A stretch of DNA of 64,000 nt from Halorussus salinisoli (GCA_005239435.1 SZNP01000008.1:1-64000), one strand, 5' to 3'; numbered from the stretch's first letter, positions 43,834 to 52,348 are shown. Notes: generated by a model from the sequence alone, not told the origin. Numbers and translations: made by a program.

Positions 43834-44412
43834 ATGATTACGAACCTCGCGCGCGGCGTGCAGGCGTTCACGAGCAACGCCTTTCTGGTGGAGGGCGACC
43901 GGACCGTGCTGGTCGATACCGGGTCGAACTTCGACGCGGTGGGGAAAATCCGCGGACGTGACGCCGAACTCGACGCCATCGTTCTCACGCACACTCACCA
44001 CGACCACGTCGGCAACCTCCAGTCGGTGAAAGACGCCTTCGGGGTCGAGACGTGGGGCTTCGACGCCGACCTACCCGAGGTGGACAATCCAATCGCCGAC
44101 GACGAGACGGTCCAACTCGGCGACCACTCGTACACCGCGCTTCACACGCCGGGGCACAAGAACGACCACCTCTGTTTCTACTCGCCGAGCGCGAGCGTCC
44201 TGTTCGCCGGCGACCTCATCTTCCAGAACGGAAGCTTCGGTCGCACCGACCTCGAAGAGGGCGACCGCGACCAGTTGATAGAGAGCATCGACCGAGTGCG
44301 CGACCGGGTGGACGAACACCTCGCGGAGATGTACGTCGGCCACGGCCCGAGCGTCACGACCGACCCGTATCGGGACGTGGAACTGGCGGCCCGAGCAGCA
44401 CGGATGCGGTGA
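43834..44412 (+). CDS. Metallo-beta-lactamase-fold hydrolase (192 aa)
   Basis: Zinc-binding core LTHTHHDHVGN (His53, His55, Asp57, His58), then ALHTPGHKNDHLCFYSP (His) and FAGDLIF (bridging Asp), and the terminal VGHGPSVT. Architecture fits the glyoxalase-II-like or general MBL-fold hydrolases; no specificity residues allow a closer call. Cytoplasmic. It is followed 43 nt later by a Rieske-type gene on the same strand that has its own TATA box. Confidence 0.85.
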   Translation: MITNLARGVQAFTSNAFLVEGDRTVLVDTGSNFDAVGKIRGRDAELDAIVLTHTHHDHVGNLQSVKDAFGVETWGFDADLPEVDNPIADDETVQLGDHSYTALHTPGHKNDHLCFYSPSASVLFAGDLIFQNGSFGRTDLEEGDRDQLIESIDRVRDRVDEHLAEMYVGHGPSVTTDPYRDVELAARAARMR

Positions 44413-44423
44413 CAGGTCAGTCA

Positions 44424-44436
44424 GGTTTATTTTACG
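44424..44436 (+). promoter_or_regulatory. TATA box for the Rieske gene
   Basis: GGTTTATTTTACG centred near 44428, 28 nt before the GTG at 44456, and just after the MBL stop; predicts separate leaderless transcription. Confidence 0.5.
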
Positions 44437-44455
44437 TCGGTTCGTTCCTCGCGGC

Positions 44456-44941
44456 GTGACCGAGCGCACGCGACTCACGACTACCGAGACCGTCTACGAG
44501 GAAGGGTCGTGGCTGTTCACGGTCCGCGACCAGTACGGCGAACCGGACGAGGTCCTCCTCGTGCCGTGCGAGGACGAATCGGACGGCCCCGTCGAGGCGT
44601 GGATCAACCGATGTACGCACGAGGCCCAGCGATTCGACCGGGGGTTCGGCGCGCCGATGCGCGACGGCCAACTCGTCTGCCCGAAGCACGGCTCGATGTT
44701 CGACGCCTGCTCGGGCTACTGCGACAACGGCGACGCCGCCGACACGACCCTCGTTTCGGTAGACCTCGCGGTCGAGGACGGCGCGGTCTACCTCACCGAC
44801 GACAGCTACGAGTTCGCCCACGCGGGGAGTATCGAAGACGGCGGGACCGAAGGTGCCGAAGGCGAAGGCACGGACGAAGAGGGAAGAGACGACGAAAGCG
44901 ACGACGACATGCCGAGTTCGACCTCTCACATCGGCTTCTGA
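44456..44941 (+). CDS. Rieske [2Fe-2S] protein (161 aa)
   Basis: Cluster ligands Cys53-x-His55 (NRCTHEAQRF) and Cys75-x2-His78 (CPKHGSMFD) in the standard Rieske arrangement. There is no signal peptide or membrane helix, so it is a soluble cytoplasmic ferredoxin-like Rieske protein. The C-terminal about 35 residues are a Gly/Glu/Asp-rich tail ending in SSTSHIGF. Start is GTG at 44456, supported by the box 28 nt upstream. Redox partner unknown. Confidence 0.88.
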   Translation: MTERTRLTTTETVYEEGSWLFTVRDQYGEPDEVLLVPCEDESDGPVEAWINRCTHEAQRFDRGFGAPMRDGQLVCPKHGSMFDACSGYCDNGDAADTTLVSVDLAVEDGAVYLTDDSYEFAHAGSIEDGGTEGAEGEGTDEEGRDDESDDDMPSSTSHIGF

Positions 44942-45760
44942 CTACCTCTCCGCGACCGCCAGCAGTTCGTCGTAGGCATCCTCGTACGCCCGGGCGACCG
45001 CGGTCGGGTCGCGTCGGTCGTCGCCGGGGAGCGCCGACAACGAGGCGGTCGCCTTCGAGTCGGCGAGTTGGGTCACGTCGCCGGTGTGGACTTCCAGTCG
45101 TCCCTCGCGGGCGCTCCCGCCAGCGACCTCGCAGGCCTTGAGGAACCGGTCGCCGTCGTAGGCCCGCATCCGGCCGGGTTCGACCACCGCCACCGCGTCG
45201 AACGAGACGTCGCGGATCGGTACCGCCACGTCGGCGTACGACTCCACGACCGCGGTCCCGCCCGTTTCGGCTTCGACCTCCCGGATCCGGTCGGCGAACC
45301 CCTCGAACATCGGGAGATGCAACTGTCGGGTGATTTCGTCGAGTCGCTCGACGCTCCCGACGGTCGGCGCGTCGGAGAGCGGGAGGTTTCGGCGGGCCGA
45401 CTCCGGCACGTCGGCGTGCGCGTTCACGACGAACGACTCGCCGACGCGGTCGCAGACGAACTCCCGGTTGGCCTGCCCGACGAGTCCGGTGTCCGGGCCG
45501 GGCGAGGGCCGCCAGAGTCGGTGGACCGGGTTCAGGTCCTCGGGGGCGAAGTCGCCCGCGCTGGCCGCGGCGAGGCGCTTGGCGTCCTTACCGTAGAGGC
45601 GGCCGTCTCCGACCGCCCGGCGGTAGTCGTCGTGGTCGAACCAGTAGTCGTTGCCAGCGCGGGGCTTGAACCCGACCGCGCCGAGTCGGTCGAGCAGGCC
45701 GGTCGTGAACGTGGTCTTCCCGGCGTCCACGCGGTCGCCACCGACGACGAGGAGCCTCAT
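44942..45760 (-). CDS. P-loop ATPase/GTPase-like protein, haloarchaeal, uncharacterised (272 aa)
   Basis: Starts MRLLVVGGDRVDAGKTTFTT, a Walker A motif (GGDRVDAGKTT) at the extreme N terminus, resembling dethiobiotin-synthetase/MobB-type P-loops. Later TAVVESYADVAVPIRDVSFD and AVAVVEPGRMRAYDGDRF include a likely strand with Asp after a hydrophobic run. The ATG at 45760 overlaps the stop of the upstream DUF5827 gene by 4 nt, so the two are coupled. Function not known. Confidence 0.7.
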   Translation of the reverse strand: MRLLVVGGDRVDAGKTTFTTGLLDRLGAVGFKPRAGNDYWFDHDDYRRAVGDGRLYGKDAKRLAAASAGDFAPEDLNPVHRLWRPSPGPDTGLVGQANREFVCDRVGESFVVNAHADVPESARRNLPLSDAPTVGSVERLDEITRQLHLPMFEGFADRIREVEAETGGTAVVESYADVAVPIRDVSFDAVAVVEPGRMRAYDGDRFLKACEVAGGSAREGRLEVHTGDVTQLADSKATASLSALPGDDRRDPTAVARAYEDAYDELLAVAER

Positions 45761-46035
45761 CGGTCGTCGTCCGACTTCAGGCCGTAGTAGCCCGGTTCGT
45801 CGTCGGCCCCGGGTTCGGCGATGACGAGGTCGTCGGCGTTGTTCATCACCCACGGGATGGCCCAGTCGAGCAGGATGTCCTCGGTCTGGGGCTCCAGTTC
45901 CGCGTCGGGGTCGAGTTCCTGGAGCAGACGAGCGATTTCGTAGACGGTGTACATCTGGTCGTCTTCGAGCAGTTCGTCGGCGGTGTAGAAGTCGCAAGGG
46001 TGGAGTTGGTCGAAGTCCGACTTCGGTCGGGGCAT
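45757..46035 (-). CDS. DUF5827-type small protein (92 aa)
   Basis: MPRPKSDFDQLHPCDFYTAD, then LLEDDQMYTVYEIARLLQEL and TEDILLDWAIPWVMNNADDL followed by AEPGADDEPGYYGLKSDDDR: the conserved pattern of a haloarchaeal DUF5827 family. It is the first gene of a two-gene unit with the P-loop protein and is likely cytoplasmic. Function unknown. Confidence 0.75.
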   Translation of the reverse strand: MPRPKSDFDQLHPCDFYTADELLEDDQMYTVYEIARLLQELDPDAELEPQTEDILLDWAIPWVMNNADDLVIAEPGADDEPGYYGLKSDDDR

Positions 46036-46248
46036 GGCCGGACGTACGACCGAGCGCGGGGTAAATCGTTCGTCTTTTCCTCGGCGACGGCGAACGCGGT
46101 ACGCTCGGAAATAATCTCGATTCTCTGACGGTGGAAATAGATTACCTTGGCAATAATTTCACTGCTGAGCGCGAGTCACTGACCCGCGTCACGTGCTTCG
46201 TAACGAACGGACTTCCGAAGCAGACCGGCCATCCACACCCGACCGTCC

Positions 46249-46262
46249 TAATTTTTATATTG
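46249..46262 (+). promoter_or_regulatory. TATA box for the following small gene
   Basis: TAATTTTTATATTG centred near 46257, 30 nt before ATG 46287. Confidence 0.5.
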
Positions 46263-46286
46263 TCAGTCGACGGACGTTCTACGACG

Positions 46287-46718
46287 ATGGGAGACGACAC
46301 CCAGAGTCGTAGTCGGGACGCCAAGCGCGCACTCGTCGAGGCCTTCTCGACGTTCGGGAGCGACGCCCTCCGCGACGTGTGGCTGTTCGACCAGCGCGAG
46401 CACGAAGGACTGTATCTCCGCGAGGACGTAGAGCGCAAGGTGGCCGACATCGACGTTCCGCTGTTCGTGGACAACGAGCGATACGGTTACGTCACCCGCG
46501 ACACCTACAGCGACCTCTACTACGACTCCTACGAGTACACGGTCCGGGGATTCGACGGCTTCGAGCAGTTCCGGACCTTCCTGGCCGCCGACGACCGGAA
46601 GGTCGGCGTGTTCGCCAGCTTCGACCGCCGAGAAGGCGGCTACGACTTCGGGGCGCTCCACGAGGCGGTCGTGGCCGTCGTGGCCGACCACTCTATCGAC
46701 GCGTTCGAACCGGACTGA
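46287..46718 (+). CDS. Conserved haloarchaeal protein of unknown function, DUF7522-like (143 aa)
   Basis: MGDDTQSRSRDAKRALVEAF, then SDALRDVWLFDQREHEGLYL, DTYSDLYYDSYEYTVRGFDG and VGVFASFDRREGGYDFGALH. It is an acidic alpha/beta protein of the haloarchaeal group often called DUF7522; the label is from memory and tentative. ATG at 46287 is supported by a TATA box 30 nt upstream. No catalytic motif seen. Confidence 0.65.
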   Translation: MGDDTQSRSRDAKRALVEAFSTFGSDALRDVWLFDQREHEGLYLREDVERKVADIDVPLFVDNERYGYVTRDTYSDLYYDSYEYTVRGFDGFEQFRTFLAADDRKVGVFASFDRREGGYDFGALHEAVVAVVADHSIDAFEPD

Positions 46719-46780
46719 CCGGCGTCGCTTCTCGGCGGCCCGACGGAGCTTTCATTCCGACGCTTCGCCTACCTCCGGTC

Positions 46781-47095
46781 GTGGCGACGGGCGAACTCGA
46801 AGACGCACTCACCGAGTCGGGCGACGGGACGCTGGTCGCGTTCGACGTGACCCCCGTCGAGGCCGACCGGCGGGTTCCCAGCGACTTCAACGAGTGGCGC
46901 GACCGCTTCGAGGCCAGACTCTCCGAACCTACACGCGACGGCCGGGCGAACGCCGAACTGACCGATGCGGTCTCCGAGTTGCTCGGCGCACCCGCCCGAC
47001 TCGCGCAGGGCGCGTCGTCCTCGAAGAAGACGGTCGCTGTACGGGCCTCCTATGTGCGCGTTCACGACGAACTGACGAGCGCGCTCGGCGACTGA
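46781..47095 (+). CDS. DUF167 (YggU) family protein (104 aa)
   Basis: The block GRANAELTDAVSELLG followed by ARLAQGASSSKKTVAVRASY matches DUF167, where N-A-E/K-L...G-x-S-x-x-K-V is the diagnostic pattern. Start GTG at 46781. Family structures resemble a small RNA-binding-like fold but no function is established. 62 nt after the previous gene, same strand. Confidence 0.75.
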   Translation: MATGELEDALTESGDGTLVAFDVTPVEADRRVPSDFNEWRDRFEARLSEPTRDGRANAELTDAVSELLGAPARLAQGASSSKKTVAVRASYVRVHDELTSALGD

Positions 47096-47168
47096 GGACC
47101 GAGAACGAAGCGGGGAAACCGGCGGCGAAGAGCGTCAGACGACGGATGCCACGGCGCGACCGACCGAG

Positions 47169-48272
47169 CTAGTTCTCGGTGTCGGGGAGTTTACTCAGTT
47201 GGTTCTCGCGGCGCTCGGGGGTGAGCGTCGCGTAGTTGTTCGGTTCGACGTAGTTGTTCTGGCCGAACTCGCTGATGATGAACCGGAGGAAAGCGGCCTC
47301 CTTCTTCGAGGTCCCCTCCCAGGTGTAGCAGTGGAGGTCGCGCGACAGGGGGTAGTTCTCGTCGGCGAGGTTCTTGCCGGGTTCGTACACCTTCCCGTCG
47401 AACTCCAGTTTGATGGCGGGCACGTCGCTGCCGACGAACGCGAGGGCCATGTAGGCGACGGCGTTGTCGGACTTGCTGATGAGGGTCTTGACCTGCTGGT
47501 TCTGGCCCTTCCGCACGTCCACGCCGGGCATCTTCGCGTCGGGACTCCCGAGCATGTTGGCGCGGAAGGCGGTGTCGGTACCCGAGCCCTCGGCACGACC
47601 GACGGCCTGAATTTCCTTCTCCTCGCCGCTGTAGGCGTCGACCTCCGACCAGTTCTCGATCTCCCCGCGGTATATTTTGCGGACCTGTTCGGCCGTCAGT
47701 TTCGTCACGCCGGCCTCCTCGATCTCCTTACTGACGACGATGGGCTGGGCGTCCACGCCGACGACGTGGTCGGTGTACGGCTCCAGTTCCTCCTCGGACG
47801 CGTCGGGGAACTCCGCGGAAACGGGCGCACTCGAGTCACCGATGTCCACGACGCCCTTCCTGACCTTCTCGACGCCGGTTCCCGAGTGGCTCAGTCCCAC
47901 CGAGACGTCGAACGGCGCGGACGCGTCGTCTCTGGACTCGAAGCCGTACAGGCCCGCCCAGTAGTCGGCGAGGCGTTCGTCGGTGTCGATGTCGTACTCG
48001 CTCGGTCCCCAGTACTCCTCGTCGTCGGCGGGCGGGTTCGAGTTCCAGACCGCTCCGGCGTCGCTCGTGATCGGATACACCGTCGAGGAGCCGTCGGCCT
48101 TCAGTTTCGACGACCCCGACGACTGGCTGTCGTCCTTCGACCCCGAGCCGTCTTGCTTACCGCCCTTTTCGGTTCGGGAACCACCAGTACCGCCCGTGCA
48201 ACCAGCGAGCGCGAGTGCTCCGCTTGCCCCTGCAACTGTCAAGAACTGCCGCCGAGTCGGTTTTTCTGCCAT
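47169..48272 (-). CDS. pstS: PstS-type phosphate-binding lipoprotein (367 aa)
   Basis: Tat signal TRRQFLTVAGASGALALAGC with lipobox Cys near residue 25. The mature protein shows DGSSTVYPIT (phosphate loop), GVEKVRKGVVDIGDSSAPVS, VSKEIEEAGVTKLTAEQVRK and the anion-binding GRAEGSGTDTAFRANM. It is the extracellular substrate-binding protein of a high-affinity phosphate ABC transporter. No pstC/A/B lies in the window, so it is either an orphan or the permease genes are elsewhere. ATG at 48272 is supported by a TATA box about 30 nt upstream. Confidence 0.88.
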   Translation of the reverse strand: MAEKPTRRQFLTVAGASGALALAGCTGGTGGSRTEKGGKQDGSGSKDDSQSSGSSKLKADGSSTVYPITSDAGAVWNSNPPADDEEYWGPSEYDIDTDERLADYWAGLYGFESRDDASAPFDVSVGLSHSGTGVEKVRKGVVDIGDSSAPVSAEFPDASEEELEPYTDHVVGVDAQPIVVSKEIEEAGVTKLTAEQVRKIYRGEIENWSEVDAYSGEEKEIQAVGRAEGSGTDTAFRANMLGSPDAKMPGVDVRKGQNQQVKTLISKSDNAVAYMALAFVGSDVPAIKLEFDGKVYEPGKNLADENYPLSRDLHCYTWEGTSKKEAAFLRFIISEFGQNNYVEPNNYATLTPERRENQLSKLPDTEN

Positions 48273-48295
48273 CACGTGTCGAAACCCGCGACTTG

Positions 48296-48307
48296 AGGAT
48301 AAAACTA
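48296..48307 (-). promoter_or_regulatory. TATA box for the PstS-type gene
   Basis: Minus strand TAGTTTTATCCT centred near 48302, 30 nt before the ATG; a very AT-rich stretch (48305-48350) lies just upstream. Confidence 0.45.
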
Positions 48308-48526
48308 CCGAAGAAAATATATATCTTCTCAATAAATATATAGTGATATCCGTTGTTAGCGTTTCTCAGGGGCAGCGTCGGGTTTGGTAACTATTCACGG
48401 CCGTAATAAACCGGATACAAACGTGTTTGGAGATTTTCAGCTTCGAACACTCACGACGTTCGAGGCAATGGCTAGACGCGAAGCTAATCGAGCGAATCAG
48501 TCGAAGAAAAAACGGTAGTTCGGAGT

Positions 48527-49138
48527 TTACTCGTGGTTGCCGACGGTCTTCTCGTATTGCTCCGCGACGTTGTCCCAGTCGACGACCTCGAAGAAGTTGC
48601 TCACGAAGTCGCCGCGGTCCGGACCGTAGTCGTAGTAGTACGAGTGCTCCCAGACGTCGAGCGCCAGAATGGGATGGGCACCCCAGAGCGCGCCCTGGTC
48701 GTGCTTGTCCACGGCGAGGTTGCGGAGTTGCTTGGCCACTGGGTCGTAGACGAGGAGCGCCCAACCGCCTGCGGCGCTCGCGGCGGCCTCGAACTCGCCC
48801 TTCCAGCCCTCGTAGGAGCCGAAGTCCTCCTCGATGCGGTCGAGGAGTTCGCCCTCGGGTTCGCCGCCGCCGTTCGGGTCCATGTTCTCCCAGAACAGCG
48901 TGTGCAGGTAGTGACCCGAACCGTTGTGGGTCACGTCACCGAGCGCGCCTGCAGTGCCGCCGTAGTCCCCGCTCTCGCGGTTCTCGGCGAGCGTCTCTTC
49001 TGCACTGTCGAGTCCGTTGACGTAGCCCTGATGGTGGGTGTCGTGGTGCCAGGTGAGCACCTGTTCGCTGATGTGCGGTTCGAGCGCGTCGTAGTCGTAC
49101 GGAAGTGGTGGTAGTTCGGGGTTGGATCGCTCAGACAT
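48527..49138 (-). CDS. sod: Fe/Mn superoxide dismutase (203 aa)
   Basis: Removes superoxide. Metal ligands: His in LTWHHDTHHQGYVNGL, His in NGSGHYLHTLFW, and Asp/His in LALDVWEHSYYYDYG. Length normal for archaeal Fe/Mn SOD; the metal cannot be decided from sequence. A second SOD gene lies 185 nt upstream on the same strand. TATA-like box at about 49176 before the ATG (49138). Confidence 0.93.
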   Translation of the reverse strand: MSERSNPELPPLPYDYDALEPHISEQVLTWHHDTHHQGYVNGLDSAEETLAENRESGDYGGTAGALGDVTHNGSGHYLHTLFWENMDPNGGGEPEGELLDRIEEDFGSYEGWKGEFEAAASAAGGWALLVYDPVAKQLRNLAVDKHDQGALWGAHPILALDVWEHSYYYDYGPDRGDFVSNFFEVVDWDNVAEQYEKTVGNHE

Positions 49139-49171
49139 AATTGAACCTCGTTACTATATATTCTCTTTTCG

Positions 49172-49184
49172 GTCTTAAACTTTG
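49172..49184 (-). promoter_or_regulatory. TATA-like box for the downstream SOD
   Basis: Minus strand AAAGTTTAAGACC, about 40 nt before the ATG at 49138, giving a short leader. Shows the SOD has its own promoter and is not only read through from the second SOD. Confidence 0.4.
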
Positions 49185-49323
49185 AGAAGTCGATTGGTAA
49201 CACACCTCTCGAATCGACCCAGATGCCACTCTCGAGGCCTCTAGGCAGCGAACGACGGTCCTCCGGTGAAGCCAATTAAAGTAAAGTATTTTTCAATTCC
49301 GGGTTTCGACCGGAGCTTCTCGG

Positions 49324-49956
49324 TTACTGTGCTCCGGTGTGCTTCGGAATCGCGTCGGCCTGCTGGGCCTGCTGGTAGCGTTGCTCCACGTCGTCCCAGT
49401 TCACCACGTCCCAAAAGTTGTTCACGTACTCTCCGCGGTTGTTCTCGTACTGGAGGTAGTAGGCGTGTTCCCACACGTCACAGACGAGCAACGGGGTGGC
49501 GCCCTGCGGGTGCTGGTTCTGGTGGTTCTCCGCGGCCGCGACCAGCGGTTTGTCGGCGATGTGGTCGTAGACCAGCATGCCCCATCCGGAGCCTTCGACG
49601 CCCTTCGCGGCCTCGGAGAAGTCCTGCTTGAACCCCTCGAAGCCGCCGAAGTGTTCGTCGAGTGCACTGGCGAGGTCACCGCCGGGTTCGCCGCCGCCGT
49701 CGGGATGCATGTTCTGCCAGAAGACGGTGTGGTTGACGTGGCCCGAGAGGTTGAACGCGAGGCTCCGCTTGACCGACCGCACGTCGCCGAAGTCGCCGGA
49801 CCCCCGCATCTCCTCCAGTTTGTCGAGGGCGGCGTTCGCACCGTCTACGTACCCCTGATGGTGTTTGTCGTGGTGCAGTTCCATGATTCGCTGGTCGATT
49901 ACCGGTTCGAGCGCGTCGTAGTCGTACGGTAGCTCTGGTAACTCGTAAGTAGCCAT
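49324..49956 (-). CDS. sod: Fe/Mn superoxide dismutase, second copy (210 aa)
   Basis: Same fold and ligands (IMELHHDKHHQGYVDGA, NLSGHVNHTVFWQNM and LLVCDVWEHAYYLQYEN), but clearly diverged from the neighbour, especially before residue 40 and after residue 180. ATG at 49956 starts MATYELPELPYDYDAL. Having two SOD genes side by side suggests division of labour, for example different metals or expression conditions. Confidence 0.92.
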   Translation of the reverse strand: MATYELPELPYDYDALEPVIDQRIMELHHDKHHQGYVDGANAALDKLEEMRGSGDFGDVRSVKRSLAFNLSGHVNHTVFWQNMHPDGGGEPGGDLASALDEHFGGFEGFKQDFSEAAKGVEGSGWGMLVYDHIADKPLVAAAENHQNQHPQGATPLLVCDVWEHAYYLQYENNRGEYVNNFWDVVNWDDVEQRYQQAQQADAIPKHTGAQ

Positions 49957-50064
49957 TCGTCTCTCCCCCGTATCTCGGGCAACGGCCACGCGGTTAAGTG
50001 TTAAGCGAGTAGTCGAATCGGCGATATGCGGGTTCGCAGACACGCGTACCGGACACTCCGGGAT

Positions 50065-50595
50065 TCAGACCGAACACTGTCGCGGGTCGCCCGAGCGCGC
50101 GAGGAATCCGAGGAGTAGCGCGATGCCACCCACTCGGAGCAAGTCGCCGTGGAAGGGGAGCGCCGCCATCGCTCCGGCGAATCCGAGGAACCCGAGTAGT
50201 CCGGCCCCGCAACTCGCGCACCCGGAAGCGACCAGTCCGGGAAGCACGCCCACCAAATCGGAGGCGCTGGAGACGCCCATCGTCCGGACCTGTCCCGCCG
50301 TGTTGACGACTGCGACACCCGTGAGTCCGGCGTAGACGACTATCATCCCGAGACCGGCCGCGCCGTTGGTCGCGTAGGTGTTCTGGGTGAGGAGGACGAG
50401 CGTCTCGTCGAACCAGTGGAGACCGGCGCCCAGCATCTGCATCGACATCTCGGGAAACGTCGAGAGGACGAGCAGGACGTACGTCACGATGGCGACGACT
50501 CCGGCCGCGAGCGTGCGCCGGCCCGACCTGAAGGGGTAGGTCAGCGCACCCCCGAGTTGGCTTCCGAATCGCTCGACCGATCGAGCTACACTCAT
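50065..50595 (-). CDS. Four-helix membrane protein with a GCASCG Cys pair, operon with DsbA (176 aa)
   Basis: Predicted transmembrane helices: TLAAGVVAIVTYVLLVLSTF, GLGMIVVYAGLTGVAVV, LVGVLPGLVASGCASCGAG and FAGAMAALPFHGDLL with IALLLGFLAR. The two Cys in SGCASCGAG sit in a loop/helix start and could be redox-active. The ATG overlaps the stop of the upstream DsbA-like gene by 4 nt, so it is probably a membrane partner that reoxidises or supplies electrons to it, like DsbB or VKOR, but it does not resemble either closely. A conserved hydrophobic sequence only; function is inferred from context. Confidence 0.7.
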   Translation of the reverse strand: MSVARSVERFGSQLGGALTYPFRSGRRTLAAGVVAIVTYVLLVLSTFPEMSMQMLGAGLHWFDETLVLLTQNTYATNGAAGLGMIVVYAGLTGVAVVNTAGQVRTMGVSSASDLVGVLPGLVASGCASCGAGLLGFLGFAGAMAALPFHGDLLRVGGIALLLGFLARSGDPRQCSV

Positions 50596-51389
50596 GCGTT
50601 CTCGATCTTCTCGATGGCGCTCGCGAATCGGTCGTACGGTTGTGCTCCGACGAGTTTCCCCGCCTTGTCGGACTCGCGGTTGTAGAGGACGAACCCGGGC
50701 GTGGCCGAGATTCCGCTATCGGTGCCCGCGCTCACGTCGTCACTGACGACGTCCTTCGCCCACTCGGTGTCGTTCTCCAGGCAGGACATGGCGGCGTCCG
50801 CGTCGACGCCGTCGACGTCTCGGGCGATGCCGAGGAGGTTCCCCGTCTTGGCCCACCCGGAGTCAGGTTCTTCCTGCGCGTCGAAGACCGCGGCGTGCCA
50901 GTCGCTGTACGCGCCGGGGTTCGAATCCCGAACCTGCCTCCAGACGCACTTGTCGAGGCGCGCGGCAGTCGTAGACGCCTCGCCGATGTTCGGCAGTTGG
51001 AGCATGACGAAACGAACCTTCCCTTCGGTGACGTGGCTTTCGACCAGTTTCGGAAACGTGTTCTCCTCGAAGCGCCCGCAGAACGGACACTGGTAGTCGG
51101 TCCAGTAGTACACGTCCACGGGGGCGTCGTCCGGCCCCATCACGGGATTGCCGCTCAGGTCGATACCGTACCCGGTCTGCGCGTCGGAGGCGTGAACCGA
51201 GGAGTCGCCCATCGCCGACTTCGATTCGCTCGTCGTCGCCGACCCGGTCGTCTTCGACCCGGTCGTCGTCTTCGGTTCGCTCGTCGTCGCCGACCCCGAA
51301 CCGCGAATGCTCGAACAGCCAGCGAGTCCGGTAAGTGCGGCGGCGGCGGTTCCGCTCAACAGCGTCCGTCGAGTCGTCTTCTCAGTCAT
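50592..51389 (-). CDS. DsbA-family thiol-disulfide oxidoreductase lipoprotein (265 aa)
   Basis: Tat/lipoprotein signal TRRTLLSGTAAAALTGLAGC with lipobox Cys25, then a Ser/Thr-rich spacer. Thioredoxin-like active site at Cys101-Pro-Phe-Cys104 in YYWTDYQCPFCGRFEEN, followed by the DsbA-type helical insert (VMLQLPNIGEASTTAARLDK) and a cis-Pro loop SGISATPGFVLYN near residue 235. It would form or isomerise disulfides of exported proteins on the outer face of the membrane. Stop overlaps the start of the Cys-pair membrane protein. Confidence 0.88.
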   Translation of the reverse strand: MTEKTTRRTLLSGTAAAALTGLAGCSSIRGSGSATTSEPKTTTGSKTTGSATTSESKSAMGDSSVHASDAQTGYGIDLSGNPVMGPDDAPVDVYYWTDYQCPFCGRFEENTFPKLVESHVTEGKVRFVMLQLPNIGEASTTAARLDKCVWRQVRDSNPGAYSDWHAAVFDAQEEPDSGWAKTGNLLGIARDVDGVDADAAMSCLENDTEWAKDVVSDDVSAGTDSGISATPGFVLYNRESDKAGKLVGAQPYDRFASAIEKIENA

Positions 51390-51549
51390 GATATGTGTGA
51401 GGGCGGCCTGACGTCCAGTCGTGGTCTGTATTGGGACAATCGGACAGTCGGCCACGTCGCTAGTTCGGTCCTCCCGAGATATATGAGTCGCGGGGCGTTT
51501 TCCGAGTCGGAAAACACCCGGCAGGTTTTAAAAGGCGGGGCGGAAAATC

Positions 51550-51918
51550 GTGTACGTGAGTGAGGAACCGAACCCCACAGCACTCTTCGCCCTGCTCGAC
51601 GACGAGTACGCGCGGGGAATCCTCACCGAAACGAGCCGCGAACCGATGTCCGCACAGACTCTGAGCGACAGATGCGACGCTTCGCTCCCGACCATCTACC
51701 GGCGACTCGACGACCTCGAATCCTGCGACCTCGTCGAGAAGCGCACTCGACCCGCGTCCGACGGGAATCACTACGCCCTCTACGAGGCGACTGTCGAACA
51801 CATCGGTGTGTACGTTCGGGACGGCGAAATAGACGTCTACGTCGGCGACGACGAGGACGAGGACGCCGCCGACCGCTTCACCGACGTGTGGGAAGACATG
51901 CGAGGTGACGAGCGATGA
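51550..51918 (+). CDS. ArsR/winged-helix regulator (122 aa)
   Basis: PTALFALLDDEYARGILTET, SAQTLSDRCDASLPTIYRRL and DDLESCDLVEKRTRPAS form a winged helix; the acidic end VYVGDDEDEDAADRFTD is haloarchaeal. Start GTG at 51550 (or 51556). It reads divergently from dsbA (160-nt gap) and is followed by a 13-codon mini-frame and a DUF7521-type membrane protein, a pairing that recurs in haloarchaea. Probable regulator; target unknown. Confidence 0.8.
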   Translation: MYVSEEPNPTALFALLDDEYARGILTETSREPMSAQTLSDRCDASLPTIYRRLDDLESCDLVEKRTRPASDGNHYALYEATVEHIGVYVRDGEIDVYVGDDEDEDAADRFTDVWEDMRGDER

Positions 51919-51955
51919 ACGAACGAGACGACGAGACCTCCGGAGGTGCGCACTG

Positions 51956-52219
51956 ATGGAGACGACGCTGTTCGTGGGGAAACTGCTCACGATGGCGCTC
52001 GGCATGCTCATCGCGTATCAGGGCTTCCGAGGCTACCGACGCAACGCCAGCGAACCGATGCTGTTCGTCGGAGTCGGATTCGTCTTCCTCAGTGTCGGAG
52101 GCGTCATGGGCTGTTCGGTCGTCAACGCGCTCGGTGTCACGCCGTTCGCGCTCGGCGTCGTCCAGACGCTTCTCGTGGCGGTCGGGATGGGGTTCGTCCT
52201 CTACTCGCTGTACGGATAA
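51956..52219 (+). CDS. Small three-helix membrane protein, DUF7521-type (87 aa)
   Basis: METTLFVGKLLTMALGMLIA, then YQGFRGYRRNASEPMLFVGV and helices around LSVGGVMGCSVVNALG and LGVVQTLLVAVGMGFVLYSL. It ends close to the membrane-associated 'LYSLYG' typical of the DUF7521 family that follows winged-helix genes. A 13-codon frame (ATG 51915 to TGA 51956) lies between the two and its TGATG overlaps this start. Role unknown, possibly coupled to the regulator. Confidence 0.7.
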   Translation: METTLFVGKLLTMALGMLIAYQGFRGYRRNASEPMLFVGVGFVFLSVGGVMGCSVVNALGVTPFALGVVQTLLVAVGMGFVLYSLYG

Positions 52220-52348
52220 GTCCTCGATACCGGGCTTTCGGTCGTCGCCGCGAGCGTCCTCGAACGTCCCGATCACCGGTCGTCACGAACCGCGGTCAGT
52301 CCCGCCGGTGCCGCAAGTCGCTTTGAAACGAACCCCCTACGTTCGTCC

